Part shown: positions 6,417 through 15,152 of the stretch, one piece after another | How positions within the stretch are numbered: the first letter of the stretch is position 1 | How the letters are laid out: each line of letters starts with the position of its first letter | DNA from: Sutterella sp. | GTDB lineage: Bacteria > Pseudomonadota > Gammaproteobacteria > Burkholderiales > Burkholderiaceae_F | Length of the DNA: 64,000 nucleotides | Direction: 5' to 3' | Assembly: GCA_020025915.1 (NCBI GenBank) | Contig: JAHHRH010000006.1 | Span: 1-64,000, forward strand | The notes under the pieces: generated by a model | The model's database searches: none | Told to the model about the DNA's origin: nothing | The model's input: only the letters and a program-made list of their open reading frames with translations | Translations under genes and position numbers: made by a program

Positions 6417-8531
6417 ATGAACTGCCGAATATTTTTACCTAAAACACTCTCTTTGATGTGTATGGGGCTCTTTTCAGTCGCTCTCCACACTGCACTTTGG
6501 ATGCCTCAAGTATCTTTGTCGGCGGAAGTCTCTGAACCAGATGACGAGGCGGCTGTGGCCGAAGTACCGTTGGAGATTCATAGTACGGTTGAGCAACTTG
6601 GGCCTCCTACGGATGTTTGGGATCGTATTCGCCGTGGTTATGCGATGCCTACATTAGAAACGTCACGCGTTGATAAATGGTTGGCTCATTATCAGCGTAA
6701 CCCTGCTTATTTGGATCGTATGTTTACACGTTCGGGACGCTACCTCTACCACATTCTAGAAGAGGTGGAGTCTCGAGGTATGCCGACAGAATTGGCTTTG
6801 TTGCCATTTGTTGAAAGTGCCTTTCAGCCCGAGGCTTTGTCACGCGCTAAAGCAGCAGGCCTTTGGCAGTTTATGCCAGCAACTGGTACGCATTATTCGC
6901 TCGAGCAAAATCTTTGGCGAGATGATCGTCGTGATGTTTTAGAAAGTACGCGAGCAGCCTTAGATTATTTTGAATATCTCTACGGGATGTTCGGTGATTG
7001 GCACTTGGCATTGGCTGCTTATAACTGGGGTGAAGGTAGTGTGCAACGCGCCGTACGTCGTCAGGCGGCAAGAAAAAAGCCAACGGACTATCTGCACCTT
7101 CGAATGCCTAATGAAACGGCTAATTATGTCCCTAAGCTTGAAGCCATTAAACGTATTGTGACGAATCCGGCTAAATATGGCGTGAAGTTACCCGACGTTG
7201 GCAATGAGCCATTCTTTGTGACGGTGACCAAACCACGCGACATTGATACAGAGACTGCGGCTGAGTTGGCGGGTATGCCATTGAAGGAATTCCGTCAGTT
7301 AAATCCGAGCTTTAAGCTACCAGTGATTGTCGCTTCACATAACAATGTGATGCTTTTGCCTGCTGACAAGGTTGATGAGTTTGTCGATAACTTAGCCAGC
7401 TGGATGGATAGCGGTCAGCCATTGTCGCGTTGGACAACGTATAAGTTGCAAGAAGGCGAAACCTTGGCGAAGGTCGCTGAGCGCGTGGGGATGACAGAAG
7501 ATGATTTGCGCGAAGTGAATGGTATCCCGAAGGGGCGCCGTGTCTTGGCGCATTCCACGCTATTGGTTCGTACAAATGCTGATGAACAAACGGATATTTC
7601 GGCAGAAACGGCTGATGCCAAACTGCGCCTTTCACCTTTGACGACCTGGCGTCGTGTGACATATCGAGTACGTCGGGGTGACACGATTAGTGGTATTGCT
7701 CGTCGTTGGCATATCACGACCAAGTCGATTGTGAAGGCTAATCGTCTTCGTTCCCATCAGCTTCGTGTCGGTCAAAGACTCATTCTGACCGTACCGAATG
7801 TTGAGCGTACACCGATCCGTGTTACGCAAAAAACAAGTGGGACGAAGCACATTATTCATGCCGTTCAAAAGGGCGAAACCTTAGGGGCTATTGCTCGTCG
7901 CTATGGTGTTTCGATCACCGCGTTACGTCAAACTAATCGATTGAAAGGTAACACGATTCGTACGGGGCAGCGTTTGCGAATTCCGGCAACGGGGGTTGTC
8001 GAGGAACCAGACGTGCGTACTCACACGGTACGATCAGGCGACACGATTTCTGAAATCGCGGGTCGCTATGATGTGTCTATTGTTCGCTTAAAGCGTGCCA
8101 ATCGTTTGACGAGTAACCATTTGCGTGTGGGGCAACGGTTAGAAATTCCAACGGGTGAGGCTCAACCAGAACCGCGTGAAGCACGTCCAATAATGACTGC
8201 TCAACCGAGCGCAGGACTTTATCGTGTGCGTTCAGGGGATTCGCTCTACGAAATTGCACGTCGCTTTGGGGTATCTGTGAGTGCCTTGCAATCGGTCAAC
8301 GGGTTGTCGGGTTCGAACTTGCGCGTAGGACAAAAATTGGTGATCCCGGCAACAGCAAAGGTTCAGCCAAGTAGTGATGATGCGTCGTCAGGTGAAACCT
8401 ATCAAGTAAGACGTGGTGATACGTTATCGAGTATTGCCTCTCGTTTCGGTACAACGATTTCAACCTTGAAGCGTATCAATGGCTTGAAGAGCAATCGCTT
8501 AAAAGCGGGGCAACGAATCAAGTTGCCCTAA
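6417..8531 (+). CDS. mltD: Membrane-bound lytic transglycosylase MltD with six LysM repeats
   Basis: Periplasmic muramidase-like enzyme that cleaves peptidoglycan with formation of 1,6-anhydro-muramic acid. The 704 residues begin with a hydrophobic signal or anchor (about 8-30) without a clear lipobox. The SLT catalytic domain (about 110-250) has Glu133 in LPFVESAF as the predicted acid/base, plus AAGLWQFMPATG and AAYNWGEGSV. Six LysM repeats follow (about 341-384, 415-459, 479-523, 535-578, 600-644 and 661-704), the first rather degenerate. E. coli MltD is about 450 residues with two LysM repeats, so this protein has an extended binding array. The repeats are separated by short Pro/Ser/Thr linkers. 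Confidence 0.92.
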   Translation: MNCRIFLPKTLSLMCMGLFSVALHTALWMPQVSLSAEVSEPDDEAAVAEVPLEIHSTVEQLGPPTDVWDRIRRGYAMPTLETSRVDKWLAHYQRNPAYLDRMFTRSGRYLYHILEEVESRGMPTELALLPFVESAFQPEALSRAKAAGLWQFMPATGTHYSLEQNLWRDDRRDVLESTRAALDYFEYLYGMFGDWHLALAAYNWGEGSVQRAVRRQAARKKPTDYLHLRMPNETANYVPKLEAIKRIVTNPAKYGVKLPDVGNEPFFVTVTKPRDIDTETAAELAGMPLKEFRQLNPSFKLPVIVASHNNVMLLPADKVDEFVDNLASWMDSGQPLSRWTTYKLQEGETLAKVAERVGMTEDDLREVNGIPKGRRVLAHSTLLVRTNADEQTDISAETADAKLRLSPLTTWRRVTYRVRRGDTISGIARRWHITTKSIVKANRLRSHQLRVGQRLILTVPNVERTPIRVTQKTSGTKHIIHAVQKGETLGAIARRYGVSITALRQTNRLKGNTIRTGQRLRIPATGVVEEPDVRTHTVRSGDTISEIAGRYDVSIVRLKRANRLTSNHLRVGQRLEIPTGEAQPEPREARPIMTAQPSAGLYRVRSGDSLYEIARRFGVSVSALQSVNGLSGSNLRVGQKLVIPATAKVQPSSDDASSGETYQVRRGDTLSSIASRFGTTISTLKRINGLKSNRLKAGQRIKLP

Positions 8532-8554
8532 GAATTGAAGCAAAAATCATAACG

Positions 8555-8681
8555 GCTTACCCTACGCAGGGTAAGGGTAGATGAGGCGAGTTTTCTAGAA
8601 AGGACATACAATGAGGACACTCGCCATCTGCTTCAGGCAATGGGTATTCTTTTTATCTTAGTGTTCTCAGTAGAGAATACG
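8555..8681 (+). other. Structured leader upstream of fabI, with possible micro-ORF
   Basis: The mltD-fabI gap holds nested inverted repeats. An 8-bp hairpin is at 8555-8574. GGCGAGT (8585-8591) can pair with ACTCGCC (8618-8624). GTATTCT (8644-8650) can pair with AGAATAC (8675-8681). A possible 16-codon ORF (8611-8661, peptide MRTLAICFRQWVFFLS) has AGAAAGG 7 bases ahead of its ATG. These could form a leader-peptide or RNA-structure control element for fabI, but nothing is recognised from known families. Confidence 0.3.
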
Positions 8682-8707
8682 ACTTTCATCATATAGAGAG
8701 ACAAACT

Positions 8708-9502
8708 ATGGGTTTTCTGAGCGGCAAGAAGTTGCTGATTACGGGTGTGATTTCCAATCGTTCCATTGCTTATGGGATTGCTAAGGCTTGCTATCGTGAA
8801 GGGGCTGAATTGGCGTTTACCTATGCGAACGAACGTTACGCCGATCGTATCAAAGGTCTCGCTGCTGAATTTGGTAGCGACCTCGTCTTCCGCATGGATG
8901 TGAGTAGTGACGAACAGATCGCGAGCGTGGTCGACGAACTTGGCAAGGCTTGGGGTGGTCTTGATGGCTTCGTGCACTCTATTGGTTTTGCACCGCGTGA
9001 AGCCATCGCGGGTGATTTTATCGAAGGCATTTCCCGTGAAGCTTTTCAGGTCGCGATGGATATCTCGGCCTATTCGTTCCCTGCCATGGCTAAGGCTTTC
9101 TTGCCGTTGATGAAGGGGCGTCAAGCTTCTGTCTTGACGTTGACCTACTTGGGTAGCGAACGCGTGGTGCCTAACTACAACACGATGGGCTTGGCCAAGG
9201 CTGCGCTTGAAGCAAGTACCCGTTATCTCGCTGTGAGCTTGGGTAAGGAAGGTATTCGTGCCAATGCTATTTCTGCTGGTCCGATCAAGACTTTGGCGGC
9301 CTCTGGTATTCAAGATTTCGGCAAGTTGCTTCGCACGATGGAAGGCGCTGCGCCGCTCGGTCGTACGGTGACGACGGACGAAGTAGGTAACACGGCGGCC
9401 TTCTTGTTGTCTGATTTGGCTAGCGGCCTTACGGGCGACGTTGTTTATGTGGACGCAGGTTTCCATGCCGTTGGCGCTGCGACGATTGAAGTCGAAAAGT
9501 AA
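8708..9502 (+). CDS. fabI: Enoyl-ACP reductase FabI (NADH)
   Basis: Performs the last reduction in each fatty acid elongation cycle, converting trans-2-enoyl-ACP to acyl-ACP with NADH. The 264-residue SDR protein has the FabI-type cofactor motif (ITGVISNRSIAYGIA) at 11-25, SIGFAPR near 92-98, and the catalytic Tyr-x6-Lys in NYNTMGLAKAA (about 157-164), with SAGPIKTLAASGI behind it. Length matches the family (about 260). It starts at ATG 8708 with GAGAGA upstream. A single-gene unit with its own terminator seems likely, preceded by the structured leader at 8555-8681. Confidence 0.96.
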   Translation: MGFLSGKKLLITGVISNRSIAYGIAKACYREGAELAFTYANERYADRIKGLAAEFGSDLVFRMDVSSDEQIASVVDELGKAWGGLDGFVHSIGFAPREAIAGDFIEGISREAFQVAMDISAYSFPAMAKAFLPLMKGRQASVLTLTYLGSERVVPNYNTMGLAKAALEASTRYLAVSLGKEGIRANAISAGPIKTLAASGIQDFGKLLRTMEGAAPLGRTVTTDEVGNTAAFLLSDLASGLTGDVVYVDAGFHAVGAATIEVEK

Positions 9503-9528
9503 TTTTCGTCTAAAAAATCATTTATGGG

Positions 9529-9568
9529 TGCGGGGGTCGAACTTTGTCGATTCCCGCATTTATTTTTT
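9529..9568 (+). terminator. Terminator after fabI
   Basis: An imperfect stem (9529-9540 with 9547-9558) is followed by a T-rich tail with TTTTTT. Confidence 0.75.
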
Positions 9569-9629
9569 GGCTAGCCTTCGTTATAGTGTTTTGAGTTTAT
9601 CCCTAAGCTCAGAATGACGACGAATTCAT

Positions 9630-10538
9630 ATGACTTTAGCATTTAAAAAAGTTGCGGTTTTTGTAAAACCAACCGAAATCATGGTCGTGCCATTACAGGC
9701 CTTGATTCGCGTGATAGAGAAGTGTGGTGCAGAAGTTTTCCTTTGTGAACGTAGCGCCGCCTCACTCAAAGGCCGTAGTCAACGTCCAGGCTATACACGG
9801 GCTGAGCTTGGTGCGATGTGTGATTTGGCTGTCGTGTTAGGTGGTGACGGGACGATGCTCGGTGTGGCTCGAGATTTGTCGAATGTTCAAATTCCGATTA
9901 TCGGGGTGAATGCTGGGCGACTAGGTTTTATTACCGATATTGTTCTTGAAGACATGGAGCGCGTTTTACCGAAAGTGCTTCAGGGACGTTATATGCGAGA
10001 TGTGCGTCGCTTGCTCGGGGGCGAAGTTGTTCGTCAAGGGAAAACGCTTTTTTCGGGTATCGCTGTCAATGACATTGGTATCAGTCACGGTCGTGCTGGT
10101 GGGATGGTCGAGTTTGTGATTTACGTCAACGGCCAACAGATGTCAAGTCAATCGGCTGATGGCATTATTTGTTCGACCGCAACAGGGTCTACTGCCTATG
10201 CGCTCGCTGCAGGTGGTCCTATTTTGCATCCATCGCTACAAGGGGTTTGTTTAGTGCCGGTGGCACCCCATACACTTTCGAATCGTCCGATTGTTTTGCC
10301 GGCGAATGTCGCCATTGATATTGAATTAACTAATGCGCGCGATGCCGTTGCTTACTTTGATATGCAGGATTTCTGTGATATTCAGCCTGGTGACGTGTTA
10401 CGCATTCGTTCTACAGACCAAACCATGACAATGCTTCACCCGGCAGGGTACGACTATTTTGATTTGTTGCGTCGCAAGTTGAAGTGGAACTTTATGCCGA
10501 CAAGTGTGAAGAGACAGACGAACCGCTCGTCGAACTGA
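9630..10538 (+). CDS. nadK: NAD kinase
   Basis: Phosphorylates NAD to NADP using ATP or polyphosphate. The 302-residue cytoplasmic protein carries the signature GGDGTMLGVAR (about 71-81), followed by INAGRLGF-like VNAGRLGFITDI, and the second conserved block SQSADGIICSTATGSTAYALAAGGP (about 174-198). Length fits the family (E. coli 292). It is followed by recN with about 40 bases between stop and start; nadK-recN is a conserved pair in proteobacteria, so an operon is likely. Confidence 0.95.
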   Translation: MTLAFKKVAVFVKPTEIMVVPLQALIRVIEKCGAEVFLCERSAASLKGRSQRPGYTRAELGAMCDLAVVLGGDGTMLGVARDLSNVQIPIIGVNAGRLGFITDIVLEDMERVLPKVLQGRYMRDVRRLLGGEVVRQGKTLFSGIAVNDIGISHGRAGGMVEFVIYVNGQQMSSQSADGIICSTATGSTAYALAAGGPILHPSLQGVCLVPVAPHTLSNRPIVLPANVAIDIELTNARDAVAYFDMQDFCDIQPGDVLRIRSTDQTMTMLHPAGYDYFDLLRRKLKWNFMPTSVKRQTNRSSN

Positions 10539-10579
10539 TACAGTATCTTTTTTTAAGTCAAACTTCGAGTGGAGTTTAT

Positions 10580-12250
10580 ATGCTGACCACGCTCAGTCTG
10601 CGTGACTTTGTTATCGTTGAGTCTCTAAATTTAGATGTTCGCCGTGGCTTTACTGTTTTAACTGGGGAAACCGGGGCAGGTAAGTCGATCTTAATCGATG
10701 CCCTTCAATTGATTTTAGGTGGACGTGCAGATGCGAGTGTCGTGCGTGAAGGCGCAGAACGTACGCATATCGTGGCTGAATTCCAACCGTCCTCTGAAGC
10801 AAAGGCGTGGTTAGTCGCGAATGAACTCCAAACCGGAGAAGAGTCGCTCCTCATTCGACGTACCGTTGATACCAAAGGCCGTTCACGTGCCTGGGTGAAT
10901 GGTGTTGTTGTGACGGCTACTCAGTTACGTGAGTTGGGTGAAACGTTAATTGATGTACATGGACAACATGCACATCAATCGCTCCTTAAGTCGACGTATC
11001 AACTTCAGTTGCTTGATGATCATGTGGGCACATCGTCGGAACGCGTGGCGGTTCGTGAAGCATATTTTGCTTGGCAAAAGGCTCGCAAAGCGTTGGATGA
11101 TGCGACTGCTAACGCAGATGCTATTGCCGAAAAGGCTGAGCGACTTTCTTGGATGATCGAAGATCTCGAAACGCTCTCGCCAAAAGCGGGTGAATGGGAT
11201 GAATTAAACGCAGATCATCGTCGTTTGTCTCACGGTGTTGCTATTGCTGACGGCTTAAATCAGATCGTTAATCAGTTGACGGATGATCCTGAGTCTGTGT
11301 CTTCAATGCTTTCATCTGTGCATGCGAAGTTGACGAGTTTAAGTCGATATGACGATAAACTTTCACAGATGGTCGAAACACTTTCGAGTGGGATGGATCT
11401 CGTTGAGGAAGTAGCTCGAGATGCATCGCGCTATTTAGATCGATCGGATTTAGATGGCGCACGTTTTGCCGAAGTTGATCGACGTGTGTCGCATTATTAT
11501 GAGTTAGCGCGTAAATTCAGAACAGAACCCGAGTCATTGCATGCTCTACTAGAAGATAGTCGTCGACAACTTAAGATGTTGACGGGAGCTAAGGACGTCG
11601 AGGGACTCAAAAAGGCTGAAGGCGAGGCTCGTCGTCAATACGATTTAGTGGCATCGCAGTTGACCGCAGTGCGTAATAAAGCTGCTCTAGCGCTGGCTGA
11701 TGCGGTGACTGAGCAAATGCAACGTCTTTCTATGAAGGGCGCGCGTTTAGAAATTGCTTTGGTGGCACAAGCACCTTCTGCGAATGGTTCTGAGCATTGT
11801 GAGTTTCTGATTGCTGGTCATGCTGGTGTACAAACGCGTCCATTGATCAAAGTCGCATCGGGTGGGGAATTGGCTCGTATCAGTTTGGCTATTGCTGTGA
11901 TTACGGCTGCCGCAATGCCAGTGCCGACGCTGATTTTTGACGAAGTGGATAGTGGTATTGGTGGCGCAACGGCGGAAGTCGTAGGTCAGTTGCTACATCG
12001 CTTAGGGGCGAGTAGGCAGGTTCTTTGTGTGACCCACTTGCCACAAGTGGCTGCTTGTGGCGACAATCATTGGAGAGTGGAAAAGCACTTCACAGGTGAG
12101 ACAACGCAGAGTCAGCTTAGAGTACTGAATGACGCTGAGCGAATCGAAGAGGTTGCACGTATGTTAGCTGGTGTGTCGATTTCTGATAATACGCGTGCGG
12201 TGGCTCAAGAAATGTTAATGATAGGCCATCAAGAAATGACTAAGGAATGA
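10580..12250 (+). CDS. recN: DNA repair protein RecN
   Basis: SMC-like ATPase that acts early in repair of DNA double-strand breaks. From ATG 10580, with GGAG just upstream, the protein has 556 residues (E. coli 553); the frame is open further upstream but that overlaps nadK. The N-terminus shows MLTTLSLRDFVIVESLNLD and Walker A GETGAGKS. The central half is coiled coil. The C-terminus shows the ABC signature region (VASGGELARISLAIAVI), Walker B (LIFDEVDSGIGG) and the His switch (VTHLPQVAA). No LexA box was identified. Its stop overlaps or abuts the following GT2 gene. Confidence 0.94.
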   Translation: MLTTLSLRDFVIVESLNLDVRRGFTVLTGETGAGKSILIDALQLILGGRADASVVREGAERTHIVAEFQPSSEAKAWLVANELQTGEESLLIRRTVDTKGRSRAWVNGVVVTATQLRELGETLIDVHGQHAHQSLLKSTYQLQLLDDHVGTSSERVAVREAYFAWQKARKALDDATANADAIAEKAERLSWMIEDLETLSPKAGEWDELNADHRRLSHGVAIADGLNQIVNQLTDDPESVSSMLSSVHAKLTSLSRYDDKLSQMVETLSSGMDLVEEVARDASRYLDRSDLDGARFAEVDRRVSHYYELARKFRTEPESLHALLEDSRRQLKMLTGAKDVEGLKKAEGEARRQYDLVASQLTAVRNKAALALADAVTEQMQRLSMKGARLEIALVAQAPSANGSEHCEFLIAGHAGVQTRPLIKVASGGELARISLAIAVITAAAMPVPTLIFDEVDSGIGGATAEVVGQLLHRLGASRQVLCVTHLPQVAACGDNHWRVEKHFTGETTQSQLRVLNDAERIEEVARMLAGVSISDNTRAVAQEMLMIGHQEMTKE

Positions 12251-12258
12251 GGAACACA

Positions 12259-13053
12259 ATGACGTTAGCTGAGCGGAAACTACCCATTTCGTTGGTTGTG
12301 ATTACGAAGAACGAAGCGTCTTGTCTGGCTAAGTGCTTAGAGAGTGCTAATTTTGTTTCTGAAATCGTCGTTGTTGATTCTGGTAGTACTGACGAAACAG
12401 TAAATATTGCCGAACGTTTTGGTGCAAAAGTGCTTCATCAAGACTGGCTAGGTTTTGGCCCTCAAAAGCAATTTGCTGTTAATTGTGCGAGTTATGACTG
12501 GGTATTGTGTCTTGATGCGGACGAATATCTATCGCCGAAATTGAAAGCTTCTCTTCAAGATCTTTTTAGAGATGAACCAACTGATTGCGCATACCAGTTT
12601 CCGCGATGCAATAAGTTTTTAGGTCGTTTTTTACGACATGGAGAGGGCTACCCAGATTGCTGTTTGAGGCTATTTAATCGCCAGCATGCGCAATGGAGTG
12701 ATGATTTGGTTCACGAAAAAATCATCCCAAACACCGATGACTTTAAGGTGGGAGTATTGCGCGGGGATTTGATGCATGAATCAGGAGAAAGTTTGTATAA
12801 GTACATTGAGAAGCAAAATACTTATACATCGCTTCAAGCAAATAGAATGTTTTCTCAAGGTGTTAATGTAACCTCTTTGAAGATTATTCTGAGTCCGTTT
12901 ATAAGGTTTTTGAAATATTATTTTCTAAAATTTGGTTTTTTAGATGGGATGTCAGGCTTTGTTCATATATCCATAGGTTGCTTTACTGTATTTTTAAAAT
13001 ATGCAAAGTTAAAGTGTTTGCTGTTGGACAGTAATCGTAAGGGTGATTTTTGA
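12259..13053 (+). CDS. GT2 glycosyltransferase, LOS core type (WaaE/LgtF-like)
   Basis: Cytoplasmic family-2 glycosyltransferase of 264 residues, likely adding a hexose to the inner core of lipooligosaccharide; the exact sugar is not known. The N-terminus ISLVVITKNEASCLAKCLES is typical, followed by IVVVDSGSTDET (nucleotide-binding Asp) and the metal-binding LCLDADEYLS. The C-terminus, from about residue 205, is hydrophobic and aromatic (IRFLKYYFLKFGFLDG), as in WaaE-type enzymes. ATG 12259 is chosen because TGAGGA lies 5 bases upstream; ATG 12247, overlapping the recN stop, is the alternative. The last third is clearly more AT-rich than recN. Confidence 0.85.
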   Translation: MTLAERKLPISLVVITKNEASCLAKCLESANFVSEIVVVDSGSTDETVNIAERFGAKVLHQDWLGFGPQKQFAVNCASYDWVLCLDADEYLSPKLKASLQDLFRDEPTDCAYQFPRCNKFLGRFLRHGEGYPDCCLRLFNRQHAQWSDDLVHEKIIPNTDDFKVGVLRGDLMHESGESLYKYIEKQNTYTSLQANRMFSQGVNVTSLKIILSPFIRFLKYYFLKFGFLDGMSGFVHISIGCFTVFLKYAKLKCLLLDSNRKGDF

Positions 13054-13059
13054 TCAATA

Positions 13060-13096
13060 AAAAAGCAATTAAGGTATAGCGCCTTAATTGCTTTTT
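13060..13096. terminator. Bidirectional terminator between GT2 and GT25 genes
   Basis: A 15-bp stem (13060-13074 with 13082-13096) is flanked by A- and T-runs on either side. The two convergent genes can share it. Confidence 0.75.
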
Positions 13097-13162
13097 CGAT
13101 TGAGTGATTTTTGAAGGCTACGCGAAGCGCTTACATTTTAGTGAAGTAGAGAGGTGAACACT

Positions 13163-13921
13163 CTATTCATTTTTACACCAGTATTGTTCAATTCTCTTTG
13201 TTTTAAGACGGCCTATCTGTATTTTTGCTTTCTCAATCAGTCGTAATGGATTGATTTTGTTGAAGCTGTTCGTTTTGTTGGTTCGCCCCCTACCAGTAAT
13301 CGTGGTTTCAACATCATCGATTACTTTAACGACACATTCTTGCAATCGCCAGGTTGAAATAACTTTAGGAAACTCAAAAAACAGTCCGAACATGAAGTTA
13401 TCGATTGGACCTTCAATTTTATTTGACATCGATAGTGCTTTTAAAGCAGCTTCTCGAGAGATCATGTACGCGTATGCTCCGCAAGGAGAGGAATATTTGA
13501 CGCGCACTAAATGACTGTCATTGGGTAGCGTGATGGTTTTGTCAGAATAAGTCGTGTCGATAGCGTAGCTAAATTGAATAAGCTGGACTTCACTGGGAAT
13601 CCAGTGAGTGGACTCAAAATACTCCTTGGCTTTTTGATGGAAAAAAGAGTCGTCTTCCAAAACTAATGCCCAGTCATCATTCGAATCTATGAGTTTCTGC
13701 CAACATTTTTTATGACTTAAAAAGCAACCTACTTCACCAGGAGTCAGAACATAGGGGTAACGCCAGTTAGGTGCAGTAATCTGTTTTTTTTCGGTATCTG
13801 CGAGTTTTGAACCATCGACTGCAGGAATTCTTTCAAAGTTAATTCCCAAAGCGGCTAAGCGCTGAGACATGATTTCCAAGCGTTCTTTGGATCGATCCAT
13901 GTTCACAAGATAAACTTGCAT
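13163..13921 (-). CDS. GT25 glycosyltransferase (LOS biosynthesis)
   Basis: Family-25 glycosyltransferase of 252 residues, the group that includes LgtB/LgtE/LpsA enzymes adding galactose or related sugars to lipooligosaccharide. The start MQVYLVNMDRSKERLEIMSQRL and the block RIPAVDGSKL are diagnostic. GEVGCFLSHKKCWQKLI and the acidic LVLEDD (about residues 88-93) form the predicted metal/nucleotide site. Later SSPCGAYAYMISREAALKAL fits the family. Moderately AT-rich. It converges with the GT2 gene and shares a terminator with it; acceptor and donor sugars cannot be read from sequence. Confidence 0.88.
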   Translation of the reverse strand: MQVYLVNMDRSKERLEIMSQRLAALGINFERIPAVDGSKLADTEKKQITAPNWRYPYVLTPGEVGCFLSHKKCWQKLIDSNDDWALVLEDDSFFHQKAKEYFESTHWIPSEVQLIQFSYAIDTTYSDKTITLPNDSHLVRVKYSSPCGAYAYMISREAALKALSMSNKIEGPIDNFMFGLFFEFPKVISTWRLQECVVKVIDDVETTITGRGRTNKTNSFNKINPLRLIEKAKIQIGRLKTKRIEQYWCKNE

Positions 13922-14071
13922 TTTTTATTCCTTGAGCGTGTCTTGCGTAATTGCCAAAAGGGGAACCTAGTTTGATCATACAGGTTTTAGGGTTTGGCTT
14001 TTGAGGAAATGAACGACTAGTTTGTCAAGCTCGACGTCATCCTTATCTTTAGGGGCATCTTGTTTAGGTAA

Positions 14072-14104
14072 AGACCGTCACGACAGGTCTTTGTGTGACG
14101 GTCT
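14072..14104 (-). terminator. Hairpin after GT9 gene
   Basis: A 10-bp stem (14072-14081 with 14095-14104) lies 17 bases beyond the GT9 stop on the minus strand. The T-run after it is poor, so termination is only likely. The rest of the 200-base gap 13922-14120 holds nothing else I recognise. Confidence 0.5.
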
Positions 14105-14120
14105 AGTACATTTTTTGAAC

Positions 14121-15056
14121 TTACAATTGCTGATCGATGCTGTGTAAGACAATATCTAGTGTTGGCCACCCTTCGACACTATTACCTAAACAAACAGCAC
14201 GCTGATTCCAGGGGCGAGTTCTTGCTGGGTCGGTAACGCCTAACAGGGTGATTTGGTTAGCGCCAACTGCTGCTGCAACATGACTAATGCCAGAGTCATT
14301 AGCAATAACGAGGTGCGCTCGTTTAGCTAGTGCTGCGTAATTTCCAAGCGTGGTTGGTGGGAGAATGGTTGCATCGGGGCATGCCTTCTTATTCGCTTCC
14401 TCTTCTCTCACAGAGGGGAAGATAATGGGCTCATAGCCTTTTTCACGTAATGGACCGCAAAGCTCATTAAAGTGCTTCCACTGCTTTTCTTTGCCATGGT
14501 GTAAGCCACGAGCGATCGGTGCCAACAGAACAAACTTTTCTGGGATGTTGTATTGATGCATCAGGTTGCGTGCGGCAGCTTCATGGCGAGCTAATAGCTT
14601 CATACCTAATTCTTCAGGCACTTCATCCCAAGCAGGTGTACCGCCCCAAGCTTTAATGGCACCGTGCGCTAAACGGAAAAAACGTTCCACTTCATGCATG
14701 GAACCGGGTTCTTCAACCACTTTTTCTAAGAGCAACCGGCGGCCGTCCGTTGCAAAACCTGCGTTTCGAACACGGCCTATCGAAAAGAGTAAGGCTGAAC
14801 TAAAAGAGTTCGGAAACAGCAAGCCTAAGGGGCGGGGGCCCAAATGATTACTGATATAGCGAATACGTTGAAGGTCTTCAGTCACATGGCCTTCAATCGG
14901 GTCAAATCGCCAACTCATGCCAGACATTAAGTCTTCAGCCCAACGTTTGCCTGTGAGCATCGGAGTAAAGCCGCTGGCCTCAAGTAAACGCAGAGCAGGG
15001 AGTGTCATGCAACAATCGCCGACGTGATTGGGAAGTCGACACAGAACATTTGGCAT
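14121..15056 (-). CDS. GT9 glycosyltransferase (heptosyltransferase family)
   Basis: GT-B fold enzyme of 311 residues in the ADP-heptose:LPS heptosyltransferase family (WaaC/WaaF/WaaQ group), expected to work on the inner core at the cytoplasmic face of the inner membrane. Visible features are the N-terminal MPNVLCRLPNHVGDCCMTLPALRLL, the central FVLLAPIARG, and the C-terminal donor-binding block LVIANDSGISHVAAAVGANQITLLGVTDPARTRPW. Subtype is uncertain. It is divergent from msbA across about 96 bases; a link to lipid A-core assembly is therefore sensible. Confidence 0.88.
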   Translation of the reverse strand: MPNVLCRLPNHVGDCCMTLPALRLLEASGFTPMLTGKRWAEDLMSGMSWRFDPIEGHVTEDLQRIRYISNHLGPRPLGLLFPNSFSSALLFSIGRVRNAGFATDGRRLLLEKVVEEPGSMHEVERFFRLAHGAIKAWGGTPAWDEVPEELGMKLLARHEAAARNLMHQYNIPEKFVLLAPIARGLHHGKEKQWKHFNELCGPLREKGYEPIIFPSVREEEANKKACPDATILPPTTLGNYAALAKRAHLVIANDSGISHVAAAVGANQITLLGVTDPARTRPWNQRAVCLGNSVEGWPTLDIVLHSIDQQL

Positions 15057-15152
15057 TTTTAATACAACTCGCAGTGGAAAGTAGTCAATAGTTAGTTCAT
15101 TGTATATGGTTAGCCTGTATGATGAACACCGACAAACTACGGACTTTGCCCC

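Noticed and set aside
7440..8530. Repeated segments in mltD as a possible mobile or tandem DNA repeat
   Set aside because: The similarity is at protein level (LysM) and varies at DNA level; it is domain repetition within one gene.
8633..9466. 277-codon minus-strand frame opposite fabI
   Set aside because: Mirror of the conserved fabI codons; rich in His, Arg and Thr and without domain-like blocks.
10484..10579. Longer start for recN at 10484
   Set aside because: It overlaps nadK and lacks the RecN N-terminal pattern; the ATG at 10580 has GGAG and the motif MLTTLSLRDFVIVE.
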